This document shows positions 49,962-57,549 of a stretch of 57,549 nt of DNA, piece by piece. Position numbers and translations under genes: made by a program. The stretch is from positions 1 to 57,549 of the forward strand of contig JAAXXD010000006.1 in the NCBI GenBank assembly GCA_013334655.1. The letters are read 5' to 3'. The notes beneath the pieces were generated by a model. It worked only from the letters and a program-made list of their open reading frames with translations. It was not told the DNA's origin and made no database searches. How positions within the stretch are numbered: the stretch's first letter is position 1; every line of letters starts with the position of its first letter. This DNA is from Chlorobaculum sp. (lineage in GTDB: Bacteria; Bacteroidota; Chlorobiia; Chlorobiales; Chlorobiaceae).

Positions 49962-51386
49962 ATGAGCCTGCATCGATTGTTTGTCTCTTTTTCTCTTCTA
50001 CTGCTGTTGGCATGGCCTCCCCTTGCCGAGGGCAAGTCCAAAGATAAACCCAACTCGCCTGCTGAAATGGCGCCGTCCGGCCAACAGCCGCTGGTTATCA
50101 GCCTTGACGATGCGGTTCGGATTGGGGAGCAGCATAACCGGGAGCTGGAGATTGCGCGGCTCGATAAGCGGATGGCGGGGCAGAAGGTTAGGGAGTCGTG
50201 GGCTGAGGTGCTGCCGCATCTCTCGTCGAACCTGACCTACACGCGCACGCTGAAGCCGTCGGTGCTGTTCCTGCCTTCAGGCATTTTCAGCGGCACGGGC
50301 GGTACGGGCGGCACGCAGGCAATCGAGATCAGTTCGGACAACTCATCCATCGCGTCGGTCAATCTCAGCCAGAACATCTTCAAGCTCTCGGCCTTCGCGG
50401 GTATCAAGGCCGCGTCGCTGGTGCGCAAGATCAGCGACCAGTCGTTCCGCCAGTCGAACGCCGAGGTGGTGACGTCGATCCGCCGCGCTTATTACGACGT
50501 CCTGATCGCCACAGAAAAGCGCAAGCTTGTCGAGCAGAGCATCTCCCGCTGGGAGGCGGCTCGCAAGGACACCAATGCGCTGTTCCGGCAGGGGGTGGCC
50601 GCCGATCTCGATACGCTCAAGGCGTGGCTCTCGGTCGAAAATCTCAGGCCCGACCTGATCCGCGCCCGGAACGGCGAGTCCATCGCGGCGACCAACCTGA
50701 AGCGGGTGATGGGCATCGATCAGGAGACGCCGCTCACTTTGTCGAGCACGCTCGCTTTCCACGAGATCGAGCTGCCGAAGGATGTGGCGGCGGCCTATGG
50801 CGAAGCGCTCGACAAGCGCCCGGATGTGCGGAGCCTCTCGCTCCAGGCTGAAGCCGAGAACGCGAAGGTGATGGCCGCCCGCTCCGAAGGGCTGCCGGTG
50901 TTGAGCGCCTTCGGGCAACTTGACGCGCAGACGCAGTTCAACGACGATACTTCGCTTCACTCCACCCGCTGGCCGGTTTCATCGACGGCGGGCTTGCAGC
51001 TCTCGGTGCCGATCTTCTCCGGTTTCGCCACGAGCGCCAAGATCGAGCAGGCAAAGATCGCGAGGCTGCAAACCCGCATCCGGTACGAAGATGTGAAGGC
51101 GCAGGCAAGAGCTGAGGTCGAGGTGCGCCTCTCGAACGTCATCGAAGCCCGCAAACGCATCGACGTGCAGCAGAAAACCATCGCCGTCGCCGAACGCAGC
51201 TACCGCATCACCATGCTCCGCCTGCGCGAAGGGATCGGCTCGCGCCTCGAACTCACCGACGCCGAGTTACAGCTCGACACCGCCAAAACCAACTACCTGC
51301 AAGCCGTTTACGACTACCTCGTCGCCACCGCCGAGCTGGAAAAATCGCTGGGAAGAATCGATCCAGCGGTCGAAGCGAAGATGTGA
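49962..51386 (+). CDS. TolC-family outer-membrane efflux protein
   Basis: 474 residues from the ATG at 49962 after a signal sequence (RLFVSFSLLLLLAWPPLAEG). Two outer-membrane efflux repeats: LDDAVRIGEQHNRELEIARL near the start and LRLREGIGSRLELTDAELQL with the TKTNY-like AKTNYLQAVYDYL near the end. It forms a trimeric export channel for drugs, proteins or metabolites together with an inner-membrane pump and a fusion protein. Neither partner follows here, so it is an orphan channel gene or works with a remote pump. Confidence 0.92.
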   Translation: MSLHRLFVSFSLLLLLAWPPLAEGKSKDKPNSPAEMAPSGQQPLVISLDDAVRIGEQHNRELEIARLDKRMAGQKVRESWAEVLPHLSSNLTYTRTLKPSVLFLPSGIFSGTGGTGGTQAIEISSDNSSIASVNLSQNIFKLSAFAGIKAASLVRKISDQSFRQSNAEVVTSIRRAYYDVLIATEKRKLVEQSISRWEAARKDTNALFRQGVAADLDTLKAWLSVENLRPDLIRARNGESIAATNLKRVMGIDQETPLTLSSTLAFHEIELPKDVAAAYGEALDKRPDVRSLSLQAEAENAKVMAARSEGLPVLSAFGQLDAQTQFNDDTSLHSTRWPVSSTAGLQLSVPIFSGFATSAKIEQAKIARLQTRIRYEDVKAQARAEVEVRLSNVIEARKRIDVQQKTIAVAERSYRITMLRLREGIGSRLELTDAELQLDTAKTNYLQAVYDYLVATAELEKSLGRIDPAVEAKM

Positions 51387-51449
51387 AGGGCTGGTTGATC
51401 GAAATCGATTTTGTCGAGACTGCCCCACGTTTAAAGCGGCATTTCATGG

Positions 51450-51570
51450 ATGTTGTAGTGGCGACCCTCGCGGTCGCCCATCCCAATGACAGCACAGCCC
51501 TTCCCGCGCCAACCCACGAAAAAAAGACAGCCGCAAAGAGGGCAGCCGCGAGGGCTGCCCCTACGGAATA
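51450..51570. repeat. REP-like palindromic repeats, second cluster
   Basis: Units GGCGACCCTCGCGGTCGCC (about 51458-51476) and GGGCAGCCGCGAGGGCTGCC (about 51539-51558), each flanked by GTAG or CCTAC-like borders as in the cluster at 16041-16203. The family probably includes both sites. They lie in the spacer between the TolC-family and methyltransferase genes, which converge. Confidence 0.65.
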
Positions 51571-51593
51571 TTCATAATCCATCGCCCATAATC

Positions 51594-52532
51594 CTATCCC
51601 TTCATCTTCACCGCGCGGACGATCATGCTCGACGCCTGTCGCGGGTCTCGTCCTTTGGCGAGCGAGCGGAGGGCGTTGGTCGTTGCCCGCGTGATTCCGC
51701 CGAAGCCGAATCGTTGTCCTTTCACGGCGCAATCCAGTTTTTCGCTGTACCACACGTTGTAGAGGGTGTCGGGAATCCATCTGCCGAATTCGAGTACCGA
51801 GAAACCGTGCTTTTCGAGCAGTTTCTGGAGCGTCTCCGGCGTGAAGTGGTAAAGGTGGCGCGGGGCGTCGAGGGCGATCCAGTTTGCGCCGTAGCTGCGG
51901 GCGTCGTCGCTCTGGAGGTTCGGTACGGCGATGAGGAGCTGGCCGCCGGGCTTGAGCAGCTCGCGGGTGCGCTCGAGCGATTCGTTGATGCGGTGCAGGT
52001 GTTCGAGGGCGTGCCAGAAGACGATCCGGTCGAATCGGCGCTCGAAGCTGGTTTCGTCCAGTCCAGACTCCGAAACGCTGCCGACTCCGGCGCTTCTCGC
52101 CCTCTCCGCCGCTTGCCGGTCGATCTCCACGCCGCAGAGGTTTTCCAGAGGGACGCCATAATCGCGGTGAATCCGCAGGAGCAGTCGGCCCGTTGAGCAT
52201 CCAACTTCAAGCACTTGCGCCGAATCCGCCGGTTGGTCGATGCCTTTCATCACGACTCTCGCTTTTCCAACCAGAAGAAGATCGCTGATTGCAAGATAGG
52301 CTTTGTCGCGCAACGAGTTGGCGTGGGTTCGGTTCAGGAACGGGTCGTAAGCTTCGGCGGGGTAGTGCGTTGCCATTTCGTCCGCCGCGGGACGCGGGTT
52401 GAGCATGACGAGGCTGGAGGCGGTCGATTTCGCGAGTTGCCACGGTTGGCCCTGGAGGTTGAAGCGGTCTGGCGCTTGCATCAGCGGGATGAACTCCCTG
52501 CTTCCGGTGATTGGGCAGGGCGCGGTTTCCAT
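51594..52532 (-). CDS. Class I SAM-dependent methyltransferase
   Basis: 312 residues. The AdoMet-binding motif I is VLEVGCSTGRLLLRIHRDYG, then GVEIDRQAAERA (acidic loop) and RIVFWHALEHLHRINE; LKPGGQLLIAVPNLQSDDA is post-I. This is the methionine/ubiE-like Methyltransf_11/23 group, with an N-terminal lid region containing HYPAEAYDPFLN. Substrate unknown; such proteins often act on envelope sugars or lipids. It follows the HIT gene with a nine-base gap and may share a transcript. Confidence 0.85.
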   Translation of the reverse strand: METAPCPITGSREFIPLMQAPDRFNLQGQPWQLAKSTASSLVMLNPRPAADEMATHYPAEAYDPFLNRTHANSLRDKAYLAISDLLLVGKARVVMKGIDQPADSAQVLEVGCSTGRLLLRIHRDYGVPLENLCGVEIDRQAAERARSAGVGSVSESGLDETSFERRFDRIVFWHALEHLHRINESLERTRELLKPGGQLLIAVPNLQSDDARSYGANWIALDAPRHLYHFTPETLQKLLEKHGFSVLEFGRWIPDTLYNVWYSEKLDCAVKGQRFGFGGITRATTNALRSLAKGRDPRQASSMIVRAVKMKG

Positions 52533-52541
52533 CGCGCGGAA

Positions 52542-53069
52542 CTACGGCTTTTCTTTCTGCTCGCTCTGGAGCTTCTGGATCGCTTCCCGGAGCTGGATGT
52601 AGGTTTTGCGCAGGTCGTTCGAGAGCACCTTGGTTTCGCCGAGCACCGGCATGAAGTTGGTATCGCCCTCCCAGCGGGGGACGATGTGGAAGTGGATGTG
52701 CTCGTCGATGCTGCCGCCCGCGACCCTGCCGAGATTCGCGCCGAAGTTGAAGCCGTGCGGTTTGATGGTCATCTTCAGCGCCTCCATGCAGAGGTTGGAC
52801 ATTTTGAATATCTCAGCCATCGTCTTCTCGTCCAGATCGCCGAACTCCGGCGTCTGCAAATAGGGGATGACCATCAGATGGCCGCAGTTGTACGGGTAGA
52901 GGTTCAGGATGGCGAAGCAGAATTCACCACGGCAGAGCACGTAGCGCTCTTCGTCCTGTTCGGGTGGAATGTCGGCGAAGACCGATTTGCCCTCTTCCGG
53001 CACGATGGGCTTTTCCTCCTTGAAGGTCTGCATGTAGACGTCGCGCCACGGTGAGTACATTCTTTGCAT
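52542..53069 (-). CDS. HIT-family nucleotide-binding hydrolase or phosphorylase
   Basis: 175 residues. The histidine triad is HIHFHIVPRW (H124, H126, H128). The N-terminal block YVLCRGEFCFAILNLYPYNC and GHLMVIPYLQTPEF resemble AP4A-phosphorylase-like HIT proteins of bacteria. It probably cleaves dinucleoside polyphosphates or adenylated compounds. The frame may start at 53069 or at the next ATG nine bases later. It lies upstream of the methyltransferase gene. Confidence 0.9.
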   Translation of the reverse strand: MQRMYSPWRDVYMQTFKEEKPIVPEEGKSVFADIPPEQDEERYVLCRGEFCFAILNLYPYNCGHLMVIPYLQTPEFGDLDEKTMAEIFKMSNLCMEALKMTIKPHGFNFGANLGRVAGGSIDEHIHFHIVPRWEGDTNFMPVLGETKVLSNDLRKTYIQLREAIQKLQSEQKEKP

Positions 53070-53212
53070 AGGGAATTTCTGCTAATCTTTTGCGCTATCC
53101 GGTTGCTGCGTTTGCCCCGGCTTGCCGGTACCGTGACGATTATGAGAGTTTCCGGGAATGCCGTGGAGGCAGGAAAAAGAGATGCTGTCGAAAGACCGGA
53201 ATGCCGGTCGTG

Positions 53213-53296
53213 TACCAAAGGTGGGACTCGAACCCACACGAGCTTGCGCCCACTGGATTTTGAGTCCAGCGCGTCTACCAGTTCCGCCACTTTGGC
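53213..53296 (-). tRNA. tRNA-Leu (anticodon CAA)
   Basis: 84 bases on the minus strand with a full cloverleaf: acceptor arm GCCAAAG/CTTTGGT, anticodon loop CTCAAAA with CAA, long variable arm (GGGCGCAAGCTCGT), and T loop GGTTCGAGTCC. Long variable arm marks leucine. CCA is not encoded. It reads UUG. Confidence 0.93.
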
Positions 53297-53312
53297 ATGA
53301 TCAAATGAACAG

Positions 53313-53394
53313 TGCGAGAGAAGGGACTCGAACCCTTACGCCTCACGGCACTAGTTCCTAAGACTAGCGTGTATACCAATTTCACCACTCTCGC
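53313..53394 (-). tRNA. tRNA-Leu (anticodon UAG)
   Basis: 82 bases on the minus strand. Acceptor arm GCGAGAG/CTCTCGC, anticodon stem ACTAG-type with loop CTTAGGA giving UAG, long variable arm (GCCGTGAGGCGT) and T arm AGGGTTCGAGTCCCT. It decodes CUA and related leucine codons. Just 16 bases separate it from the other tRNA-Leu, so they probably form one transcript. Confidence 0.93.
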
Positions 53395-53692
53395 TATTCG
53401 GAGGGCTAATATACGTGGTTTTCCGATATTATAAAGATTTTGATCGAATTTTCCTGATTTTGTCCGAAGTCGGCGAAAAATACTGTTGGCGGTGATCCAG
53501 CTCGGGATCGAAATCGACAGCAGGGGAGTCGATCACGATTTCGATTTCGAAAGCGCCGAGAGATCGGTGACTTATATAGCGTTAACATGCGGCTTTGCGC
53601 TCTTTTTTTCGGTTTTTCGGGGAAAGGGTTATCTTCATTAGCGCCTGAAGTGCGCCATCTGGAAAAATCACGTTCACCCTTTCTGGTTCTCA

Positions 53693-54286
53693 ATGCAGTT
53701 CGATACACGCCGGTTTGCCTCTTTGGTATCGTGGATCATCAGTCCTGTCGTCGTGGCGCCGGCAGTTTATCTCTGTATAGTTCAACATGGCTATTCAGCG
53801 AAGCCCCATCATATCGACTGGTTTTTCCTGCTGCTACTGTCGGCTACCATCGCGCCGATGTTTCTGATCCTCGGACTCAAAAAGATCGGAAAGGTCTCCG
53901 ATTACAACATCACCTTCCGCGAGCAGCGATTTCTGCCGCTTCTGGTGCTGGTCGGCGTCAATCTGGTTGGCTACGAGTTGATGAAGCAGGTCGGCGCTCC
54001 ACGGTTTCTCTCCGGTATTCTGCTTTTCAACGCGGTCAACACGGTGTTTATCCTGCTGGTGACGCTTCAGTGGAAGATCAGTATTCATCTCTTTTCACTC
54101 ACTTCGTCGATTGCGCTTCTGGTTCTGTCCATCGGCGCTCCTGCGCTTGCGCTGCTTGCGTTCGTGCCGCTGCTGATGTGGTCGCGCGTCTATCTCAAGG
54201 CGCATAATTTCATGCAGACGCTGGTCGGCGGCCTGATCGGCTTTCTCCTGATGTACGGTGAATTCAAATGGTGGATGTCACTGTGA
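53693..54286 (+). CDS. PAP2-like membrane protein
   Basis: 197 residues with about six hydrophobic helices. The last third has the PAP2 layout: KISIHLFSLTSSIALLVLS (motif 2 with His) and WSRVYLKAHNFMQTLVGGLI (motif 3 with SRVYLxAH). Motif 1 (KxxxxxxRP) is not obvious, so lipid-phosphatase activity is uncertain. It overlaps the next gene by 19 bases, and the three-gene run to 55940 is likely one operon. Confidence 0.75.
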   Translation: MQFDTRRFASLVSWIISPVVVAPAVYLCIVQHGYSAKPHHIDWFFLLLLSATIAPMFLILGLKKIGKVSDYNITFREQRFLPLLVLVGVNLVGYELMKQVGAPRFLSGILLFNAVNTVFILLVTLQWKISIHLFSLTSSIALLVLSIGAPALALLAFVPLLMWSRVYLKAHNFMQTLVGGLIGFLLMYGEFKWWMSL

Positions 54287-55335
54287 GCACAAGGCGTTAC
54301 AGCGTGGTGCTGGTGACATATGGCGAGGTCGAGAAGCTGACCGTTCGCGCTCTTTGGCCGAGTTCGCGCAAGATCATCGAGGTGATCACCCGCAAGATCG
54401 TCAAGCTGCCGAAGCTGCTCATCTACATGATCGCCGATTACCGCTCGACGAGGCACTATATCGACTGGAAGCTGCATCGCTACCGTTCGCGTCTCGTGGA
54501 GATCAATCGCAAGCAGGCCCTCAGCGTCAAGGAGGCGCTCCGGCGCGATCCGCGAATCGCTCGAAAGGAATGCGAAATCGAGGTTGCCGACGCCTACTAT
54601 TTCGTGCATCCGAGTCTCGAAGAGGTGCTCGAACGGTTCAGCAATCGCTCGGACGGCATTCTTGTCGTTCCGATGATTCCGGTCGAATCGGCCTTTTCCT
54701 GCGGCCCGGCGTGTCAGATGGCGATTGACCGCTTTGGCGAGGATCATCTCGGGATGCTGCGCGTGGCGCGTGGTTTCTGGAAGGATGAAGCGCTGCGCCG
54801 AATCTATCTCGATCACCTCTTCTCGTCGCTGTCGTCTGACTGGCAAGGATCGGCAAAGAGGGCGAAGCAGGGTCTCATACTGGTTATTCACGGCACCATC
54901 GTCAAGAACCGCAGAGGTGAAAAGCCCTCGGTGTTTACCGGTCTCGACGAGACAATGGAGTTTTTCCGGGTGATGCGCGACAAAATCATGGCTGATCCGC
55001 GCAATGTGTTTGGTGAGGTGAAGCTTGGATGCCTGAATCACAACAGGGGAGGGGAGTGGACGCACGAGACCGCCGAGCGGGCGCTCGAAGAGTTTGCCGC
55101 TGAAGGGTTCAGCTCGGTGGCGATGTTTCCGTTCGGCTATTTCGCCGACAACAGCGAGACCGATTACGAAGCCAAAAAACAGCTCGACAGCTCATCCTTC
55201 GCCCTGAAGCGCTATATTCCCTGCATCAACGATTCACCGGCTTTTGCCGAATGGCTCGCGTCGAGGATCACCGCCGAAATCGAGGTGCTCGACTTGCAGC
55301 GCGAAGCGTTCGGCAGGGGTAACTCCGGGAAATGA
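54268..55335 (+). CDS. hemH: Ferrochelatase-family protein (probable protohaem ferro-lyase)
   Basis: 355 residues of the chelatase class II fold. It aligns by pattern with ferrochelatase: GILVVPMIPVESAFSCGPA, LILVIHGTIVKNRRG (catalytic His region), GCLNHNRGGEWTHETAERAL, MFPFGYFADNSETDYEAKKQ (like SDHLETLYE, with the active-site Glu) and the tail CINDSPAFAEWLASRI. An unusual N terminus (YSVVLVTYGEVEKL) carries the usual strand. It would insert Fe2+ into protoporphyrin, the branch opposite BchI/BchD. Divergence from typical HemH is marked, so substrate is not proven. An alternative start is GTG at 54283. It overlaps the upstream and downstream genes by 19 and 4 bases. Confidence 0.72.
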   Translation: MVDVTVSTRRYSVVLVTYGEVEKLTVRALWPSSRKIIEVITRKIVKLPKLLIYMIADYRSTRHYIDWKLHRYRSRLVEINRKQALSVKEALRRDPRIARKECEIEVADAYYFVHPSLEEVLERFSNRSDGILVVPMIPVESAFSCGPACQMAIDRFGEDHLGMLRVARGFWKDEALRRIYLDHLFSSLSSDWQGSAKRAKQGLILVIHGTIVKNRRGEKPSVFTGLDETMEFFRVMRDKIMADPRNVFGEVKLGCLNHNRGGEWTHETAERALEEFAAEGFSSVAMFPFGYFADNSETDYEAKKQLDSSSFALKRYIPCINDSPAFAEWLASRITAEIEVLDLQREAFGRGNSGK

Positions 55336-55940
55336 AATCATCACAAGAGAGTATGAATGCTATCATAGACGATCAGGAGAAGCCCGAAACGCTGTCGGAA
55401 CGCGAGCTGAATTATCGGCAAGCGCTCGATTGCATTGATAATCAGGAGTATGACAAGGCGATCTCGCTTCTCGACGAACTTGCGGGGCCTGCGTGCCGTG
55501 ATCCGAAGGTGCGTTACGCGCGCGCTGTGGCGCTGCTTTCCAACGGCGAGTACCGCCGCGCGGGCACCGATCTGGCCTTCACCATCGCGCTCGACCGCAC
55601 GCAGCTTCAGGCCTACCGGCATCTCGGTTTCGTGTTGCTGACGATGGGCAAGGAGGAGTCGGCCATCGAGGTGCTCGAAGAGGCGTTGCGTCGCGATCCC
55701 CGTTTCGTGGAGGCGTGGTGCGTGCTGGCCGATGTCCACATGGATCTTGGCGAGCACGACAAGGCGCTCAATGCGCTCGACAAAGCACTTTCGCTTCAGC
55801 CCGGCAATGCCGAGGTGCACTGCAAGCTCGCCATGTATTATATGTCGCGCGGCGACATGCGCGGCCTCAGGGCGGAGTACGAGGTGCTCAGGGAGCTGGA
55901 GCCTGCCGTCGCAGCCCAGATCGCCGAGCTGCTTCCCTGA
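55332..55940 (+). CDS. TPR protein
   Basis: 202 residues with four or more tetratricopeptide repeats: NYRQALDCIDNQEYDKAISL, RYARAVALLSNGEYRRAGTD, LQAYRHLGFVLLTMGKEESA and VEAWCVLADVHMDLGEHDKA. A fifth ends MYYMSRGDMRGLRAEYE. No signal peptide. It starts inside the preceding stop (ATGA), so it may help assemble or localise the operon's products. Function unknown. Confidence 0.85.
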   Translation: MKSSQESMNAIIDDQEKPETLSERELNYRQALDCIDNQEYDKAISLLDELAGPACRDPKVRYARAVALLSNGEYRRAGTDLAFTIALDRTQLQAYRHLGFVLLTMGKEESAIEVLEEALRRDPRFVEAWCVLADVHMDLGEHDKALNALDKALSLQPGNAEVHCKLAMYYMSRGDMRGLRAEYEVLRELEPAVAAQIAELLP

Positions 55941-55998
55941 TCTATCGTATACTTTAATATGTCAGCGGCGTGAATCCATCTCAAAACCACACATTACG

Positions 55999-56250
55999 AT
56001 GAAACTCTTTCCTGACGAGCAGACAAAAAAACGGTTCATGAAAAACGGGCTGCCGGTCATTTTCGGCGTTGCCTGGACGCCCATCATCTGGATGCTTCTG
56101 GTCTCGATTGCCGGGCCGCTGATGCAGCGCTTTCTCCATGCCTGGCAGCCGGTTGTCATCTCTCTCGCGCTTGTGACCCTGCTGGTCATGGTTGCGCTGA
56201 TCCGGCTCTTCAAAATGGCAGGTTCAAGAATTTTTGAAAAAAGCGAATGA
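55999..56250 (+). CDS. Small two-helix membrane protein, unknown
   Basis: 83 residues. Two hydrophobic stretches (VIFGVAWTPIIWMLLVSIAG and PVVISLALVTLLVMVALIRL) between charged ends. The ATG at 55999 opens the frame. It follows the TPR gene by 58 bases. Not recognised. Confidence 0.65.
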   Translation: MKLFPDEQTKKRFMKNGLPVIFGVAWTPIIWMLLVSIAGPLMQRFLHAWQPVVISLALVTLLVMVALIRLFKMAGSRIFEKSE

Positions 56251-56462
56251 GCTGTAATAAATTCACGATTGTTATTGCTTTGGCATTAAAAAATTCGACC
56301 CCCCTTTTTTCGATCCCGCCTTCGACGCTGATAAAAACCGCTTTTTATCTGTAGATTGAGAAGATTTTTTTTATATTGGCGGCACTTGATTCGGAGGCTC
56401 TCTGAGCCTGTCTGAGAAGGGGGCAAGTCACTCTCTTTACTTAAAATGTCAAACAAGAGAAG

Positions 56463-56894
56463 ATGGATCAGACATTAACCGGTTTTGGCACCGTATTTGT
56501 GTTTCTCGTGCTTGGTATCGTCTTCGTCGCAGGTGGCTACCTGACGGCGAGAATGCTTCGCCCGAGCAGGCCCAATCCCGAAAAGAACTCCACCTACGAG
56601 TGCGGCGAGCCGGCGGTGGGAAGCGCCTGGGTCAAGTTCAACATCCGCTTTTATGTCGTCGCCCTTATCTTCATCATTTTCGACGTCGAAGTCGTCTTTC
56701 TCTATCCCTGGGCAACCGTTTTCAAGCAGCTCGGTAATTTCGCGCTGGTCGAGGTGCTGATTTTTGCGGGCATCCTCGTGCTCGGTCTTGTCTATGCCTG
56801 GGTCAAGGGCGATCTCGACTGGGTGCGTCCGACTCCGAATATTCCGAAAATGCCGGAAATGCCGAAACGTCGCACGGGAAGGGCGAACGGATAA
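56463..56894 (+). CDS. nuoA: NADH-quinone oxidoreductase subunit A (NuoA)
   Basis: Membrane subunit of the complex I-type oxidoreductase that links ferredoxin or NAD(P)H to the quinone pool. Features: three helices, the loop [20 protein letters not shown] (with conserved Cys/Glu/Pro), and [20 protein letters not shown]. The 143-residue length is typical, with a basic C-terminal tail. It starts the operon, 27 bases before nuoB. Upstream (56251-56462) is AT-rich promoter DNA. Confidence 0.96.
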   Translation: MDQTLTGFGTVFVFLVLGIVFVAGGYLTARMLRPSRPNPEKNSTYECGEPAVGSAWVKFNIRFYVVALIFIIFDVEVVFLYPWATVFKQLGNFALVEVLIFAGILVLGLVYAWVKGDLDWVRPTPNIPKMPEMPKRRTGRANG

Positions 56895-56921
56895 TCTTTC
56901 AATCATCATCGATTTTACGCT

Positions 56922-57491
56922 ATGGGTTTGCTTGACGCCAGGGTATCGAACCGCAATGTGCTGGTGACTTCGGTTGACAATGTGATGAACTGGGCTCGCC
57001 TTTCATCGCTCTGGCCGATGGGTTTCGGTCTGGCTTGCTGCGCTATCGAGATGATGGCCACCAACGCATCGAACTACGATCTCGAACGCTTCGGCATCTT
57101 TCCGCGCTCCTCGCCCCGCCAGTCCGACCTCATGATCGTTGCCGGTACGGTGACCATGAAGATGGCCGAAAGGGTGATCACGCTCTACGAGCAGATGCCC
57201 GAGCCGCGTTACGTGCTTTCGATGGGAAGCTGCTCGAACTGCGGCGGCCCTTACTGGCAGCACGGCTACCATGTGCTCAAGGGCGTTGACCGCGTCATTC
57301 CTGTCGATGTTTACGTGCCCGGATGCCCTCCGCGTCCCGAGGCGCTGATCGGCGGCCTGATGAAGGTTCAGGAGCTGATCCGCATGGAAGGTCTTGGTAT
57401 TTCGCGTGAAGAGGCGCTGAAAAAGCTGGCCGACAAAAGCGTCGATCCGCAGCAGGTGATCGACCAGACCCGCAAGGCGGCAACGGCATAA
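56922..57491 (+). CDS. nuoB: NADH-quinone oxidoreductase subunit B (NuoB)
   Basis: Peripheral-arm subunit carrying the terminal [4Fe-4S] cluster N2 at the quinone site. The four ligands are visible: C39/C40 in [12 protein letters not shown]104 in [11 protein letters not shown], and C135 in [10 protein letters not shown]. Length of 189 residues is normal; the C-terminal tail is lineage-variable. It follows nuoA directly, and nuoC begins 28 bases after its stop. Confidence 0.97.
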   Translation: MGLLDARVSNRNVLVTSVDNVMNWARLSSLWPMGFGLACCAIEMMATNASNYDLERFGIFPRSSPRQSDLMIVAGTVTMKMAERVITLYEQMPEPRYVLSMGSCSNCGGPYWQHGYHVLKGVDRVIPVDVYVPGCPPRPEALIGGLMKVQELIRMEGLGISREEALKKLADKSVDPQQVIDQTRKAATA

Positions 57492-57519
57492 CCACTATTA
57501 TCTATTTATAGTCAAGGGA

Positions 57520-57549
57520 ATGGAAGAAGCAGCAAACCAGATGTCACCG
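57520..57549 (+). CDS. nuoC: Start of the next nuo gene, probably nuoC (cut by window edge)
   Basis: Ten codons from the ATG at 57520 (MEEAANQMSP) run to the window edge, after an AAGGGA ribosome site. Position behind nuoB makes NuoC the expected product; the sequence itself is too short to prove it. Confidence 0.5.
   Translation, partial: MEEAANQMSP

Noticed and set aside
53213-53394. The two tRNA-Leu genes considered as an integration site.
   Set aside because: No integrase, no duplicated tRNA end and no AT-rich insert are visible next to them.

Overview
The window reads as a piece of the chromosome of a green sulfur bacterium (Chlorobiaceae, most likely Chlorobaculum). The support is magnesium-chelatase bchI-bchD, a plant-type carotene desaturase (crtQ), a probable chlorosome envelope protein, a type III glutamine synthetase, a bacillithiol-pathway deacetylase, nuoA-nuoB in a short-subunit arrangement, and a GC-rich codon use typical of that genus. 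The species call is inference from gene content, not from a database match.

Layout. 1-4.5 kb: the end of a dihydrolipoamide dehydrogenase gene, then the bchI-bchD operon. 4.5-9.6 kb: an accessory island with remnants (CopG-type antitoxin tail, SPASM-domain fragment), two small toxin-antitoxin-like genes (DUF2442, HicB), and an AT-rich four-gene operon that is a complete type III-C CBASS anti-phage system: CD-NTase, HORMA, TRIP13-like ATPase and NucC nuclease. 9.6-18 kb: a small secreted protein, a family-5 solute-binding lipoprotein, bshB1, dut, an intergenic repeat cluster, the chlorosome-like repeat protein, two glycosyltransferase-type genes and crtQ. 18-28 kb: Lrp-type regulator and glnN, YjbQ, coaX, a decayed IS630 transposase, a GH13 glycosidase, tpx and a stand-alone ABC ATPase. 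28-41 kb: envelope and membrane proteins, including a decayed TIR-domain start joined to a truncated membrane gene, an LptF/LptG permease, rqcH, dCMP deaminase, ribD, a DoxX protein and several secreted or sensor proteins of unknown role. 41-48 kb: recD2, a glutamine amidotransferase, aroK-aroB, ribE-rarA. 48-50 kb: an AT-rich patch with one orphan membrane-anchored coiled-coil protein. 50-57.5 kb: a TolC-family protein, a methyltransferase, a HIT protein, two tRNA-Leu genes, a PAP2-like/ferrochelatase-like/TPR operon, and the start of the nuo operon.

How it fits together. Most genes are housekeeping or photosynthetic: tetrapyrrole metal insertion (BchI/BchD, probable ferrochelatase), carotenoid and chlorosome functions, shikimate and riboflavin synthesis, nucleotide sanitation (dUTPase, dCMP deaminase), DNA repair (RecD2, RarA), ribosome rescue (RqcH) and peroxide/thiol defence (Tpx, BshB1). 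Between them lie short dispersed repeats and palindromes, and three spots with marks of transfer or decay (4.5-9.6, 23.1-24.0 and 48.2-49.9 kb). The strongest accessory system is the CBASS operon. It belongs to a described class, but it sits directly behind the bacteriochlorophyll chelatase genes of a phototroph. I did not find an unmistakably new system. The best unexplained candidates are the orphan protein at 48.3-49.3 kb and the TIR/membrane chimera at 28.9-29.4 kb.
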